64,000 nucleotides of DNA, taken from the NCBI GenBank assembly GCA_965214285.1, contig OZ243946.1:496001-560000 (forward strand), written 5' to 3'. This document shows positions 16,031-25,785 of this stretch, piece after piece. This stretch comes from G963422745 sp965214285 (GTDB lineage Bacteria > Actinomycetota > Acidimicrobiia > Acidimicrobiales > Aldehydirespiratoraceae). Made by a program: the position numbers and the translations under genes. The notes beneath the pieces were generated by a model. It had not been told where the DNA came from and did not search any database. It was given only the letters and a program-made list of their open reading frames with translations. The number at the start of each line of letters is the position of its first letter. The first letter of the stretch is position 1.

Positions 16031-16693
16031 GTGCCTGCCGCCCAACCACGCAAGCCGCTTCCTCCGGTCGTTCTCGATACATGCGTTCTGTATCCATTGC
16101 TCTTGCGGGATACGCTACTTCGTCTGGCCGAAGAAGGTCTGTACGACGCCCGCTGGTCAGAAGACACACTGGTCGAGCTGGGCCGGAACCTCACGAACAA
16201 AGCCGGGATGTCGAGACACAACCTCGACCGTCTGCTTGAGCGGATCGACCGTTCGTTTCCCCTCGCGATGCTGAGCGAGTACGACCATCTGATCCCCGCA
16301 ATGCGTTGTCATGAGAAGGACCGCCACGTGCTCGCAGCAGCAGTCCAATGCGGAGCCGGCACCATCGTCACGTTCAACCTCGCAGATTTTCCCGCCGAGA
16401 GCACCGATCCTCACAGCGTGACCGTGCTGCATCCCGACCAGTTCCTGCTGGAGTTGCTCGCAAAGTCACCCCTGGACGTCATCGACGAACTGGGCCGCCA
16501 AGCAGCCGACTACCGGCATGATCCCAGGACACTCCCGAAGCTGCTGGAAGCGCTCTCCGTCAAGGTGCCCCGATTCGCCGACGAAGTACACCGCTGGAGG
16601 GTGACGTTGTCTCGGGTGGTTGAGTGCGAGACGCGGCCCCTGGTGCTTGCCCGACCTGCACGTGGACTTTCGGGCTCGGTGGTCAGCGCTTAG
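16031..16693 (+). CDS. PIN-domain ribonuclease toxin (intact)
   Basis: A 220-residue protein starting at GTG. The PIN core is visible: first acidic residue in VVLDTCVLYPLLL, the Glu of the EDTLVELGRNL helix, and the acidic residues of HEKDRHVLAAAVQCGA and TFNLADFP. PIN toxins are Mg-dependent ribonucleases, often cutting tRNA or rRNA. An additional C-terminal helical region of about 80 residues exceeds the size of classical VapC, as in the PIN_3-type family. It is the only complete PIN toxin among four such loci in the window. Confidence 0.85.
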   Translation: MPAAQPRKPLPPVVLDTCVLYPLLLRDTLLRLAEEGLYDARWSEDTLVELGRNLTNKAGMSRHNLDRLLERIDRSFPLAMLSEYDHLIPAMRCHEKDRHVLAAAVQCGAGTIVTFNLADFPAESTDPHSVTVLHPDQFLLELLAKSPLDVIDELGRQAADYRHDPRTLPKLLEALSVKVPRFADEVHRWRVTLSRVVECETRPLVLARPARGLSGSVVSA

Positions 16694-16768
16694 AGCTAAC
16701 CGCTCGCGAGGACGGTCCGTCTCCCATGTCGTGTCTGACGAAGAGCGGGGGTGCCAGCGGTTGTCGAG

Positions 16769-17305
16769 CTAGCGGGGCTTACCGGCGTCTCCGGGCTCGG
16801 GGTGTGGGGGGTCGGGGGTGTCGGGGTCGGCGGGATCCTCGGCGGAGGCTTGGCGGTCGTCGGCCTCGGCTTCGCGGCGCTGCAGGTCGGCCTCCCACTC
16901 GGCGAGGCGCCGTTCCCATGACTCCTCGTCCTCGGCGCGCTCGGACGATGGCGGGTCATCGCCGGCATCGCCGGTTTCGCGGGCGTCGCGGACGCGATCC
17001 ACCCAGTCACGATGCCCGCCCGAGCTCGGCAGCTGCCCCTGGCCTGGGCTGCCTGCCCGCTGCCATGCCCGGCTAGGGCCTGACCTCGCCGAGCCCGGCG
17101 CGAGGCCTCTGTCCAGCGGCCTGCCGAACGCGAACCAGGCCAAAGCGCCCAGCACCGAGAAGAACCCGACCGCGATCAGCCAGGCAGCCTTGGAGGGCAC
17201 GGTGCGGATCAGGCGCTTGTCGGTGGTGATCACGTCGAAGAGCGTGTACACCCAGACGCACAAGACGATCAGCCCGAAGACTCCCGGCCCCAGTACCCGC
17301 AGCAC
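16769..17305 (-). CDS. PLDc_N-type small membrane protein with charged C-terminal tail
   Basis: The N-terminus matches the PLDc_N family: VLRVLGPGVFGLIVLCVWVY, then FDVITTDKRLIRTVPSKAAW and a second helix VGFFSVLGALAWFAFGRP. After the two helices comes a hydrophilic tail rich in Glu, Asp, Arg and Pro with a short coiled-coil-like stretch (ESWERRLAEWEADLQRREAE). GTG at 17305 is chosen because it directly precedes the conserved domain; upstream frame is low-quality. The family's role is unknown. It converges on the PIN toxin gene. Confidence 0.75.
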   Translation of the reverse strand: MLRVLGPGVFGLIVLCVWVYTLFDVITTDKRLIRTVPSKAAWLIAVGFFSVLGALAWFAFGRPLDRGLAPGSARSGPSRAWQRAGSPGQGQLPSSGGHRDWVDRVRDARETGDAGDDPPSSERAEDEESWERRLAEWEADLQRREAEADDRQASAEDPADPDTPDPPHPEPGDAGKPR

Positions 17306-17680
17306 GGCATCCAGTCTGCCACGACCGCAGCCGGATTCCCACCGTGGAGCACCGCCACCGCAGCGAGGGGCCGTGCTGCAGGCTGCTGTCCACAGAGACG
17401 TCCTGCGCCCCACGGGCCTCGCTGGAGTCGGCGGCCACCATGGGCGCCACCCGTGAGCGCAACGTCGTGTTCCACCCCGACAGCAAGGCCCAGTGGCTGC
17501 AGATGTTTGCCTAACCCAGGCGCAGTGACGCAGCGAGGCGCGGCTGCGGTGGCTCTCTAGACGAGCGGCGGGCGGGGGTCGACTCGCAGGCGTTCTCGAT
17601 GCCGGGGTTGCAATCGGCGTCCGCGGCGACCATGATGACCGTACTTCCCCTCCCGTTCATCGAACCCTGGGAGGTCCAAG
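17306..17680. other. Intergenic stretch with a possible gene-end remnant
   Basis: No full gene is convincing here. At 17439-17513 (+) an open frame ending in TAA encodes RERNVVFHPDSKAQWLQMFA, which reads like the C-terminus of a lost protein, but I cannot assign it. The rest shows no recognisable signal. Confidence 0.4.
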
Positions 17681-18340
17681 GTGCCCCTAACCACTGAACA
17701 TCGTGAGCAGTACCGCCGGTGGCTGCTCGACCGTGACTTGCATCCCGATGCGGTCGCAACCATAATTGAGGACATGCCTCCATTCGACTGGTCCGAGGTC
17801 GCTCGCCGCAGCGACCTAGCCGAGGTCGAAGGCCGTCTCGACAAGCGCCTCGACGGGGTCGACGGTCGCCTCGACGGGATTGACACGCGCCTCGACCGCG
17901 TCGATGGTCGCCTCGACGGTGTCGATGGTCGCCTCGATTTGCTGACCGACCGTGTCGGCAGGGTGGAGGACGGCCTGGTCACTGTGGTCCAGCGCCTCGA
18001 CTCGATGGATGGGCGCTTCGATTCGATGAACGCGCGCCTCGAGTCCCAGAGCGACTCGATCAACGCGCGCCTCGACTCGATGAGCGATTCGATCAACGCG
18101 CGCTTCGACTCGATGAGCGACTCGATGGACCGGCGCTTCGACTCGATGAGCGCACGCTCCGACGCGCGCCTCGACTCACTGAGCGAGTCGATCAACGCGC
18201 GCCTCGAGTCCCAGAACCTCGCGATGGCCTCTCTGAGCCAGGCATTCTCTGCCCATGCGTCGCACAGCGTCCTCACCATGCTCCTGGGGTTCACCGGCAT
18301 CATCACCGCCATGATCGTGGGCCTGCTGACGCTTGCGTGA
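17681..18340 (+). CDS. Coiled-coil protein with C-terminal membrane helix
   Basis: A 219-residue protein starting at GTG. Residues about 45-190 consist of near-perfect repeats of two types, one like RLDGVDGRLDGIDTRLDRVD and one like SDSINARLDSMSD, giving a long amphipathic coiled coil of 7-residue periodicity; the DNA repeats are correspondingly regular. The C-terminal 25 residues (LLGFTGIITAMIVGLLTL) form a membrane helix. Similar small proteins are widespread and poorly characterised. The C-terminal 40 or so codons recur as a fragment at 62727-62858 on the other strand. No function can be assigned. Confidence 0.75.
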   Translation: MPLTTEHREQYRRWLLDRDLHPDAVATIIEDMPPFDWSEVARRSDLAEVEGRLDKRLDGVDGRLDGIDTRLDRVDGRLDGVDGRLDLLTDRVGRVEDGLVTVVQRLDSMDGRFDSMNARLESQSDSINARLDSMSDSINARFDSMSDSMDRRFDSMSARSDARLDSLSESINARLESQNLAMASLSQAFSAHASHSVLTMLLGFTGIITAMIVGLLTLA

Positions 18341-18439
18341 GCCTCTGACAATCTGAATCGGCGCCCGCGGCCCGCGACCGCCGGCCACAAGGTCAACGCA
18401 GCGGGGCAGACCGGCCCAGCGGCGAGAGCCGGCCGGGAG

Positions 18440-19606
<1,167 letters not shown>

Positions 19607-19631
19607 GCTCAGCCCTGCCCTTTGCCCATGA

Positions 19632-20717
19632 TCAGTCGCCCTCCAGCACGCAAACCAAGTTCTGCTGCAGGCATGGGCCCGAGGCCGCCGTGGCCACGGC
19701 CCGGTCGGCGTCGCCTGCGGACACCCGGCTCGCTGCCTCGCCGATGCGGATCAGCCCGGATGCCATCATGGTGTTGGCCGCCAAGGCGCCGCCCGAGGGG
19801 TTGACGACGGTGCCCTCGCCGAGCCTCAGCGCCCGCGTGAGCAGTGCCTCAGAGGTCGAGAACGGGGCGTGCAGCTCCGCGATGTCGACCTTGTCCTCGG
19901 CGACGCCGGCCTTGGCTGCGGCGATCTCCGCCGAGGCTGCCCGGGTGAGGTCGCGCACCCCGAGGGTGTGGGCGTCGCTGCAGTGGTGGATGCCGCGAAT
20001 CCACGCGGGGCGCTCGCACAGCTCCCGTGCGGTGTCGCCGGCGGCCAGGATCAGCACGGCGCCGCCGTCGGACTCCGCCGGCAAGTCAGAAGGCCGCAGC
20101 GGGTCCACGGCAAAGGGCTCGGCCAGGATCTCCGCGGCTGTCTTGGGCTCGCGGCGCACCGCGTGGGGATTGGAGGCCGCATGGGCGCGGCTGCGAGAAG
20201 CGATCTCGGCCAGCTCGGCCTCGCTGGTCACGCCGCCCTCGATCATCAGGCGAGCGGCCAGTGCCTCGATGGAGTACGAGTCGGGCCACAGCGGCGCCAC
20301 GTAGTAGGGGTCGAGCTGGGTGGCCAGCACGTCGCGCAGCGAGCCCGGCGACGACTTGCCATAGGAGTACACGAACGCCGTGTCCACGTCGCCGCACTGC
20401 AGCTTCACCCAGGCCTCATAGAGCGCCCAGGCGCCGTCTTGCTCCACGTGGCTCTCCGAGATGGGCGGCACCGGGCCGGTCCCGTCGATGGTCATCACGA
20501 ACGAGAACGCCTGGCCGGCCAGGAAGTCCGACGAGCCCGAGCAGGTGAAGCCCATGTCCTGTTGGGTCATGCCGACGACCTGCTTGGCCTGCTGCATCAG
20601 CGGCACCATGAACTCCACCTCGGACTCGCCGGAGATCGAGGACTGTTGGCGCTGCACGAAGGCGACCACGGCGATGTCTCTGAAGCCGTCGGCGCGGGCG
20701 GGCGAGGCGCTGCTCAT
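19632..20717 (-). CDS. Second thiolase-fold protein of the DUF35 cluster
   Basis: A 361-residue thiolase-superfamily protein. It keeps a Cys in MGFTCSGSSDFLAG, near the canonical nucleophile position, and a C-terminal Cys in ATAASGPCLQQNLVCVLEGD, but it lacks the GHPxG histidine motif (VVNPSGGALAANTMMASGLI instead). Such paired proteins often form heteromers with an Ltp2-like partner and a DUF35 OB-fold protein. It lies between those two genes in the same orientation. Its role may be acyl-CoA carbon-carbon bond cleavage in side-chain or fatty acid degradation; this is inference from the cluster. Confidence 0.82.
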   Translation of the reverse strand: MSSASPARADGFRDIAVVAFVQRQQSSISGESEVEFMVPLMQQAKQVVGMTQQDMGFTCSGSSDFLAGQAFSFVMTIDGTGPVPPISESHVEQDGAWALYEAWVKLQCGDVDTAFVYSYGKSSPGSLRDVLATQLDPYYVAPLWPDSYSIEALAARLMIEGGVTSEAELAEIASRSRAHAASNPHAVRREPKTAAEILAEPFAVDPLRPSDLPAESDGGAVLILAAGDTARELCERPAWIRGIHHCSDAHTLGVRDLTRAASAEIAAAKAGVAEDKVDIAELHAPFSTSEALLTRALRLGEGTVVNPSGGALAANTMMASGLIRIGEAASRVSAGDADRAVATAASGPCLQQNLVCVLEGD

Positions 20718-20751
20718 GCTCGGCTGCCCGTCTGGGCGCTTGTCTGGCCGC

Positions 20752-21816
20752 TCATGGCTGGCTGCGCCCGATGCGCTCGTAGTCGACGATCTCCTCGTCG
20801 GGTTCGCCGGTCGGCGCCCAGCCCAGGATGTTGGTGGCCGACTCCTCCAGCTCGTCGTCGGGCTTCCACACGGCGCGTACCCGCATCCCGATGCGCACGT
20901 CCTCGGGGGCGACGTCGATCGCCAGCCCCATGAAGCCCACCGAGGCGCCGTCGAGCACGATCCACGCCGAGGTGTAGGGCGGGGTCAGGTCGGGGCGCAT
21001 CTTGATCGGCACCCGGGTGACGTTGAACGATTCGATGTAGCCGGTGTCGGGCAGCTCGACCAGCTCGGCGGTGGCCTTGCCCGACATCGGCGACACGCCC
21101 CGCGGCGGCACGAACACCTGGCCCGTGTCCGGGCAGCGGTCCCCCAGGATCCGCTTCTGGCGCATTGCCCGCAGGTAGGCGCTCAGGGCCCGGCCCGGCG
21201 TGTAGGTGTAGGTCATGCGGATCGGGGTGCGCACGCTGCGGACCTGCTCGGCGTCGTCGGGATCGCCTGCGGCGCTGGCGGCTGGGGCGACGGCGGCCCC
21301 GTCGGCGAGGGCATCGGCGGCAACGCCCGCGGGGACGAAGCCGGCGATGTCGGTGATGTGGCCGGAGCGCTCGGGCGCCCACTGCACGCGAACCTGCATG
21401 CCGCTGGCCATCGACCGCGCAGAGTTGACGAACACGGCGTGCAGCATGGGCGTGTCCGCGCCGTCGAGGCGGATCAGCGCCCACGCGAAAGGCCGCTCGA
21501 AAGGCTGATTCGGCCGCGGCTCGCCGTTCCAGGTCCAGCTCAGCACCTCGCCCGTCTGACCGAGCTCCACGAGATCGTCCTCGCTCAGCGAGGCGGCGTC
21601 GGCCGGGTCGTATTCGAGCGGCGGGCACATCACCGAGCCGTCGCTGCGCCGGATGCCCAGGATCACGCCGTCGCGCAGGCCGGTCAGGAAGCGCCCGATT
21701 ACCGGCCCGGTGGTGCGGGTGAACGGGTACTCCAGCACCAGCGGCGCCTCGAGCACATCGTCTCGGGCTGCCGACTCGGCGTGGCCTCGGGCCACAGACT
21801 CGGCCACGGACGTCAC
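20752..21816 (-). CDS. Double DUF35 (rubredoxin-like zinc ribbon / OB-fold) acyl-CoA-associated protein
   Basis: A protein of about 354 residues with two OB-fold halves. The first half contains VILGIRRSDGSVMCPPLEYD, in place of a zinc-ribbon segment but with only one Cys. The second has ILGDRCPDTGQVFVPPRGVS, again with few Cys, then OB-fold strands such as YTSAWIVLDGASVGFMGLAI. DUF35 proteins accompany thiolase-fold and dehydratase proteins and probably bind the acyl-CoA. Start: GTG at 21816 (or 21807); the frame extends further upstream but without coding appearance. It is first in the apparent operon with the two thiolase-fold genes and divergent from the LLM oxidoreductase. Confidence 0.82.
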   Translation of the reverse strand: MTSVAESVARGHAESAARDDVLEAPLVLEYPFTRTTGPVIGRFLTGLRDGVILGIRRSDGSVMCPPLEYDPADAASLSEDDLVELGQTGEVLSWTWNGEPRPNQPFERPFAWALIRLDGADTPMLHAVFVNSARSMASGMQVRVQWAPERSGHITDIAGFVPAGVAADALADGAAVAPAASAAGDPDDAEQVRSVRTPIRMTYTYTPGRALSAYLRAMRQKRILGDRCPDTGQVFVPPRGVSPMSGKATAELVELPDTGYIESFNVTRVPIKMRPDLTPPYTSAWIVLDGASVGFMGLAIDVAPEDVRIGMRVRAVWKPDDELEESATNILGWAPTGEPDEEIVDYERIGRSQP

Positions 21817-21964
21817 CTGCTGCCGCCTGTGCAGCGCTGGGCGTGCTGTGGCCGTGGTCTTGCCATGCGTGCAAGGTAGCCGGCAGCCGTGCCGCGACGA
21901 AATCGGCGGCGGCCGCCTCGGCGGGACTGCCGGCGAGCCGACGGCCGCGGCTACGGTCGGGGCC

Positions 21965-23014
21965 GTGCGACTCGACGCGGGGCTAACCGGCGACCTGGCC
22001 GACGCTCGCCGTCGAGGCGCTGAGCTGGCGGCGACCGGGGTGGACGGGCTGTGCACCTTCGAGGGCAACAGCGACCCGTTCCTGCCTCTGGTGGACGCGG
22101 TCGGCCTCGGCGTCGACATCTACACCAACGTCGCCATCGCCTTCCCGCGTTCGCCGATGCACCTCGCCAACCTCGGCTGGGACCTGCAGCGAGCCAGCCG
22201 TGGCCGCTTCGCCCTGGGGCTCGGCACTCAGATCCGCCCGCACATCGAGCGCCGCTTCTCCGCCGAGTGGAAGAGCCCGGCGGAGCGGATGAGCGAGCTG
22301 ATCGCCGCCGTGCGGGCGATCTGGGCCAACTGGCACAGCGGCGAGCGCCTGGCGCATCACGGCGAGCACTACCGGGTCGACCTGATGACGCCGCTGTTCG
22401 TGCCCGCCCCGCTGCCCGAAGGAGTCGAGCCGCCGCCGATCTGGGTCGGCGCGCTGGGTCCGCGCATGACCCGCGCCATGGCCGCGGCCGCCGACGGCAT
22501 CGTGATTCACCCGTTCAACTCGGCGGCGTTCGTGGCCGACGTGACCATGGGGCTGGTCGCCGAGGGCCTGGCCCGGGCCGGCCGCGAACGCGGCGAGCTG
22601 TGCCTGAACGTAGGAGCGATCGCGGCGCCGTGCCTGACCGACGAGGAATACGCAACCGCCGGCGAGGCGATGCGCTTTCAGCTCGCCTTCTACGGCTCCA
22701 CCCCGGCCTACCGGGTGGTGCTCGCTCATCACGGCCTAGGCGACCTGCAGCCGAGGCTGCGCGAGGCCACGATTTCGGGCGACTGGTCCGAGCTGGGCAA
22801 GCTGATCGACGACGAGGTGCTCGACCTGCTGGCCGCCCGCGGCACGCCCGCAGAGGTGGCGGCCCGGCTGCGCGCCGACTACGGCGGGCTTGCGGACCGC
22901 GTCTCGCTGACCCTCACGACGATGACCGACGAGGCCCTGGCCGCGCTCGTGGGCGAGCTCAGACGCACAGCGGCCTCAGGCGACAGGACGCGCCCGCCGG
23001 CGGACAGCGCGTAA
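21965..23014 (+). CDS. LLM-class (luciferase-like) F420-dependent oxidoreductase
   Basis: A 349-residue TIM-barrel protein of the bacterial luciferase-like family. Visible signatures are VDGLCTFEGNSDPFLPL, IYTNVAIAFPRSPMHLANL, SRGRFALGLGTQIRPHIERR, and the later PPPIWVGALGPRMTRAMAAA with DGIVIHPFNS. Actinobacterial members of this pattern usually use coenzyme F420, though FMN cannot be excluded. GTG at 21965 is chosen as the start because the conserved domain begins there. It is divergent from the DUF35 gene and convergent with the selenoprotein candidate, and may serve the same lipid or sterol-like pathway. Confidence 0.85.
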   Translation: MRLDAGLTGDLADARRRGAELAATGVDGLCTFEGNSDPFLPLVDAVGLGVDIYTNVAIAFPRSPMHLANLGWDLQRASRGRFALGLGTQIRPHIERRFSAEWKSPAERMSELIAAVRAIWANWHSGERLAHHGEHYRVDLMTPLFVPAPLPEGVEPPPIWVGALGPRMTRAMAAAADGIVIHPFNSAAFVADVTMGLVAEGLARAGRERGELCLNVGAIAAPCLTDEEYATAGEAMRFQLAFYGSTPAYRVVLAHHGLGDLQPRLREATISGDWSELGKLIDDEVLDLLAARGTPAEVAARLRADYGGLADRVSLTLTTMTDEALAALVGELRRTAASGDRTRPPADSA

Positions 23015-23048
23015 GCCCCGGCTCAGTCGAAAGCGCGCGAGCCTCGGC

Positions 23049-23417
23049 TCAGCCGAAGAGGTCGGCCAGGCGGGTCTTGGCCATCACGCCGTCGAGGGGG
23101 CGGCCGATGATCGCCTTGTGCTCGTGCACGATGATCGGCCGCTGCAGCAGCCTCGGGTGCTCCAGCAGCACGGCCACCACGGCATCCGCGTCGCCCACGT
23201 AGTCGTCAGCGTCGAGGCCGAGCTTGGCGAACTGGGCGTCCTTGCGCACCAGGTTCTCCACCGGGTCCTCCAGCATCGAGATGATGCCGCGCAGCGTGGC
23301 CTCGTCCGGCGGGTTCTTCATGTAGCGAACTTCGTCAAAGTCGATGCCTGTGTCCGTGGCGACCGCCACGGCGTTGTTGGACGAGGTTCAACCGGGGTTG
23401 TGGTAGATGACGGTCAT
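23049..23417 (-). CDS. ArsC/Spx-family arsenate reductase-like protein, predicted selenoprotein (UGA = Sec at residue 10)
   Basis: Translating through the in-frame TGA at 23390-23388 gives MTVIYHNPG-U-TSSNNAVAV, then TDTGIDFDEVRYMKNPP and on to GRPLDGVMAKTRLADLFG, 122 residues in all. This aligns with ArsC proteins (IYHNPxCxxSRN...), with UGA exactly at the catalytic Cys. The three substrate-binding arginines of the family are kept (LVRKD, LQRPIIV, IGRPLD). The ATG overlaps the stop of the acyl-CoA synthetase gene as ATGA, giving coupled translation, and a hairpin fitting the bacterial SECIS pattern begins 16 nt after the UGA. A standard caller would start at the internal GTG (23369) and lose the active site. 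The main alternative is a point-mutated pseudogene; conservation on both sides and the SECIS argue against it. Confidence 0.85.
23354..23371 (-). promoter_or_regulatory. Predicted bacterial SECIS hairpin for the ArsC-like selenoprotein
   Basis: In the mRNA, CCGUGGC pairs perfectly with GCCACGG around the loop GGUC. The hairpin begins 16 nt after the UGA, so the apical loop starts 23 nt after it. The stem length, loop size and G in the first two loop positions fit the published bSECIS consensus. The site lies within the coding sequence, as required for SelB-dependent insertion. Confidence 0.75.
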
Positions 23418-25018
23418 GGCGACCTCCGAGCGTAGAGGTCGCGCAGCTCGTACTTCAAGATCTTCATGGTGGCGTTGCGCGGCAGCGGGCCGTCGTGGAT
23501 CTCGAGCTGCTCGGGCGTCTTCTGGCGCATCAGGCCCGCAATCGCACAGGCCGCCGTCATCTCGTCGAAGCTCAGGTCGGCTGCGCCCTCGGCGGTCTCG
23601 ATCACCGCGCACACCCGCTCGCCCCGCTCGGCATCGGGCAGGCCGATCACCGCGGCGTTGGCGACCTGGGGCAGCGCATACAGCACGTCCTCGATCTCCT
23701 TGGCGCTGATGTTCTCGCCCTTGCGGATGATGATGTCCTTGAGCCGGCCGGTGAGCGTCACATGGCCGTCGGCGTGCATCACGCCCAGGTCGCCGGTGCG
23801 AAAGCGACCCTGGTCGTCGAAGGCCTCGGCGTCGAGGGCGGGGTCGGTGTAGCCCTTGAACAGCATCGGCCCGGCCACCCGCACCTCGCCCTCGGCGCCG
23901 GTCGCCGCCGGGCTGCCGTCGGGTGTGACCACATCCACCTCGCAGCCCTCGATCGGCGCGCCCTCGGTCTCGGCGAGCTGGCGGTCGGTGTCGGTAGGAG
24001 AGCCGTTGCAGATCATCGGGCACTCGGTCATGCCGTAGCCGTGGACGATCGGCACGCCCATCTCGGACTTGACCGTGTGGTACAGCTCGGGCGGCTTCGG
24101 CGCCCCGCCGCCTGCCATCAGGCGCAGCGCCGGCATCACCGGGCCGTCGGCCTTGCGGTGCTCTGCGAGGAACATCTGGTAGAAGGCGGTCGAGCCGCCG
24201 GTGAGGGTGACGCCGTTGGCTGCGAAGGCCGCCACCGCCGGTCCGGGCGCGAACTGCTCCACGAACACTGCCGGGTGGCCGAAGACCAGCATCATCACGA
24301 TGTAGTCGGGCCCGCCGATGTGGGCATACGGGAAGGCCACGGTGCCCACGTCATCAGGGCCGACGCCGAGCGCCTTGCCGAGCCCGGCGCCTGCGGCCAT
24401 CAGCGTGGCGTCGGTGTGCTTCACGCCCTTGGGATCAGAGGTGGTGCCCGAGGTGTAGTACAGCCAGCGCACCGGCGGATCGGCGTCGCCGTGATCGGGC
24501 ACGGGAGGCAGGGTCGCCGGGTCGCCGGTCGGAAGGTCGGCGTAGCCGTTGAGCAGCACCGGCGGCGATTCCAGGCCGGCTGTGATCTCGGCCATCATCG
24601 CCTGGTAGTCGAAGCCGCCCCACTCGCCGGGGTGCAGAACGAACTGCGCGCCGGTCTGGCGGATGCAGAAGCGGACCTCGCGGTGGCGGTAGATGTGGAT
24701 GATCGGGTTCTGGACTGCGCCGAGGCGAGACAGCGCGAAGCTGGCGGTGACGGTCTCGATGCGGGTGGGCAGCTCCCAGGTGACCGCCGTGCCCTCGCCG
24801 ATGCCGAGCGCCGTGAACCCGGCCGCCACCCGCTCGGCCTCGGCCTTGAACTCGGCGCAAGTGAGCCGGCGGCCGGCGTCGTCGATCAGCAGGGTCTGAT
24901 CGGGCGTGGCCGCTGCCCGCTTGTCGAGCAGGTCCCACAGCGAGGCTGCACCGGTGATCGGCGCGGCCGCGCCGGCGGCGGGCGCTTCCGGTCCTGGGCC
25001 GGCGCCGTCAGGCATCAC
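23414..25018 (-). CDS. Acyl-CoA synthetase (AMP-forming), ANL superfamily
   Basis: A 534-residue adenylate-forming ligase that activates a carboxylic acid to its CoA thioester. Motifs are complete: the P-loop YYTSGTTSDPKGVKH, the substrate/AMP motif VHGYGMTECPMIC, the hinge GRFRTGDLGV, GRLKDIIIRKGENISAKEIE, and the C-terminal catalytic Lys in LPRNATMKILKYELRD. The N-terminal 20 residues are Ala/Pro-rich and dispensable-looking. The acid cannot be told; medium-chain, cyclic or sterol-derived acids are plausible given the nearby thiolase/DUF35/LLM cluster. Its stop overlaps the start of the ArsC-like selenoprotein gene. Confidence 0.9.
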   Translation of the reverse strand: MMPDGAGPGPEAPAAGAAAPITGAASLWDLLDKRAAATPDQTLLIDDAGRRLTCAEFKAEAERVAAGFTALGIGEGTAVTWELPTRIETVTASFALSRLGAVQNPIIHIYRHREVRFCIRQTGAQFVLHPGEWGGFDYQAMMAEITAGLESPPVLLNGYADLPTGDPATLPPVPDHGDADPPVRWLYYTSGTTSDPKGVKHTDATLMAAGAGLGKALGVGPDDVGTVAFPYAHIGGPDYIVMMLVFGHPAVFVEQFAPGPAVAAFAANGVTLTGGSTAFYQMFLAEHRKADGPVMPALRLMAGGGAPKPPELYHTVKSEMGVPIVHGYGMTECPMICNGSPTDTDRQLAETEGAPIEGCEVDVVTPDGSPAATGAEGEVRVAGPMLFKGYTDPALDAEAFDDQGRFRTGDLGVMHADGHVTLTGRLKDIIIRKGENISAKEIEDVLYALPQVANAAVIGLPDAERGERVCAVIETAEGAADLSFDEMTAACAIAGLMRQKTPEQLEIHDGPLPRNATMKILKYELRDLYARRSP

Positions 25019-25109
25019 GGCGAGCTGCGTCCGGGTCGCGACCCGGGGGCGGCAGGCATCACGGCGGGGCCGTCCGGGGGCGGCCGTCGACCTCAGACGG
25101 CGACCTGCC

Positions 25110-25448
25110 TCAGACAGCGTCGCTGTCGCGTTCGCCCGTGCGGATGCGGGCCAGGGTCTCCACCGGGATGACCCAGACCTTGCCGTCTCCGATCTTCTCG
25201 GTGCGGGCCGACTCGATGATCGTCTCCACGACGGTGTCGGCCACTTCGTCGTTGACGAGCACCTCGATGCGGGTCTTGGGGGTGAAAGTGACCCGGTACT
25301 CGGTGCCCCGGTAGGTCTCGGAGTGGCCGCCCTGGCGGCCGAACCCCTGGACCTCCGACACGGTCATGCCTTGCAGGCCCACGTCGGAGAGGGCGGACTT
25401 CACGTCCTCGAGCTTGAAGGGCTTGATGACGGCGGTGACGAGTTTCAC
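25110..25448 (-). CDS. glnB: Nitrogen regulatory protein PII
   Basis: Exactly 112 residues from a GTG preceded by GAGGAG, the canonical PII length. It begins VKLVTAVIKPFKLEDVKSAL and has the T-loop GFGRQGGHSETYRGTEY, whose second Tyr corresponds to Tyr51, the modification site in PII proteins (uridylylation in enterobacteria, adenylylation in several actinobacteria), then the B-loop GDGKVWVIPVE. PII senses 2-oxoglutarate and ATP/ADP and controls ammonium uptake and glutamine synthetase. No amtB, glnD or glnA lies next to it here, which is unusual for actinobacteria. Confidence 0.94.
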   Translation of the reverse strand: MKLVTAVIKPFKLEDVKSALSDVGLQGMTVSEVQGFGRQGGHSETYRGTEYRVTFTPKTRIEVLVNDEVADTVVETIIESARTEKIGDGKVWVIPVETLARIRTGERDSDAV

Positions 25449-25785
25449 GATGTCTCCTCGTGGCTCTTTGATTGTGGTCGGCAGCAATCGTGCCGCGGGC
25501 GACCCTAGCAGCACCGCTTGGCACAATCAAGGCAATCACGGTTTCTGTGCCATATCGACGGATGCAGCCCGAAGCCCCGCTCGCGGTCCGCCTCCCGTTG
25601 CCCGCCCAGCGCTCGCCCGAGAGCGGGCAGTCGACCCAGGGCTGCCACGCCCAGACCAGGCCAGGCCAGATCAGGCCAGACCAGACAAGCCCAGAACCGA
25701 GCAGGCCCTTGCCGGGCTCGGACGATCTGACTAACTGTATTGATACAAACTACGAAACGGAGCAGGGGTGTAGTAGGGTGCAGCC
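25449..25785. other. Divergent intergenic region with a palindrome and low-complexity repeats
   Basis: No gene is supported between glnB and the GntR regulator. The stretch 25650-25700 consists of short degenerate repeats of the type CCAGGCCAGACCAG. At 25736-25747 there is a perfect inverted repeat TGTAT-TG-ATACA, about 40 bp upstream of the regulator's ATG, which could be its own operator. Confidence 0.5.
25736..25747. promoter_or_regulatory. Candidate operator palindrome of the GntR-family regulator
   Basis: TGTATTGATACA is a perfect dyad with a 2-bp centre in otherwise GC-rich DNA. Its position 39 bp before the ATG suits autoregulation by the encoded GntR protein. Assignment is by position only. 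Confidence 0.4.

Noticed and set aside
17830..18200. Dense DNA repeats resembling a CRISPR array
   Set aside because: The repeats are continuous, in frame and encode heptads of a coiled coil; there are no unique spacers of constant length and no cas genes.
25655..25700. Short CCAGGCCAGA-like repeats before the GntR gene, considered as iterons
   Set aside because: They are irregular in length and spacing, near no replication gene, and look like low-complexity drift.
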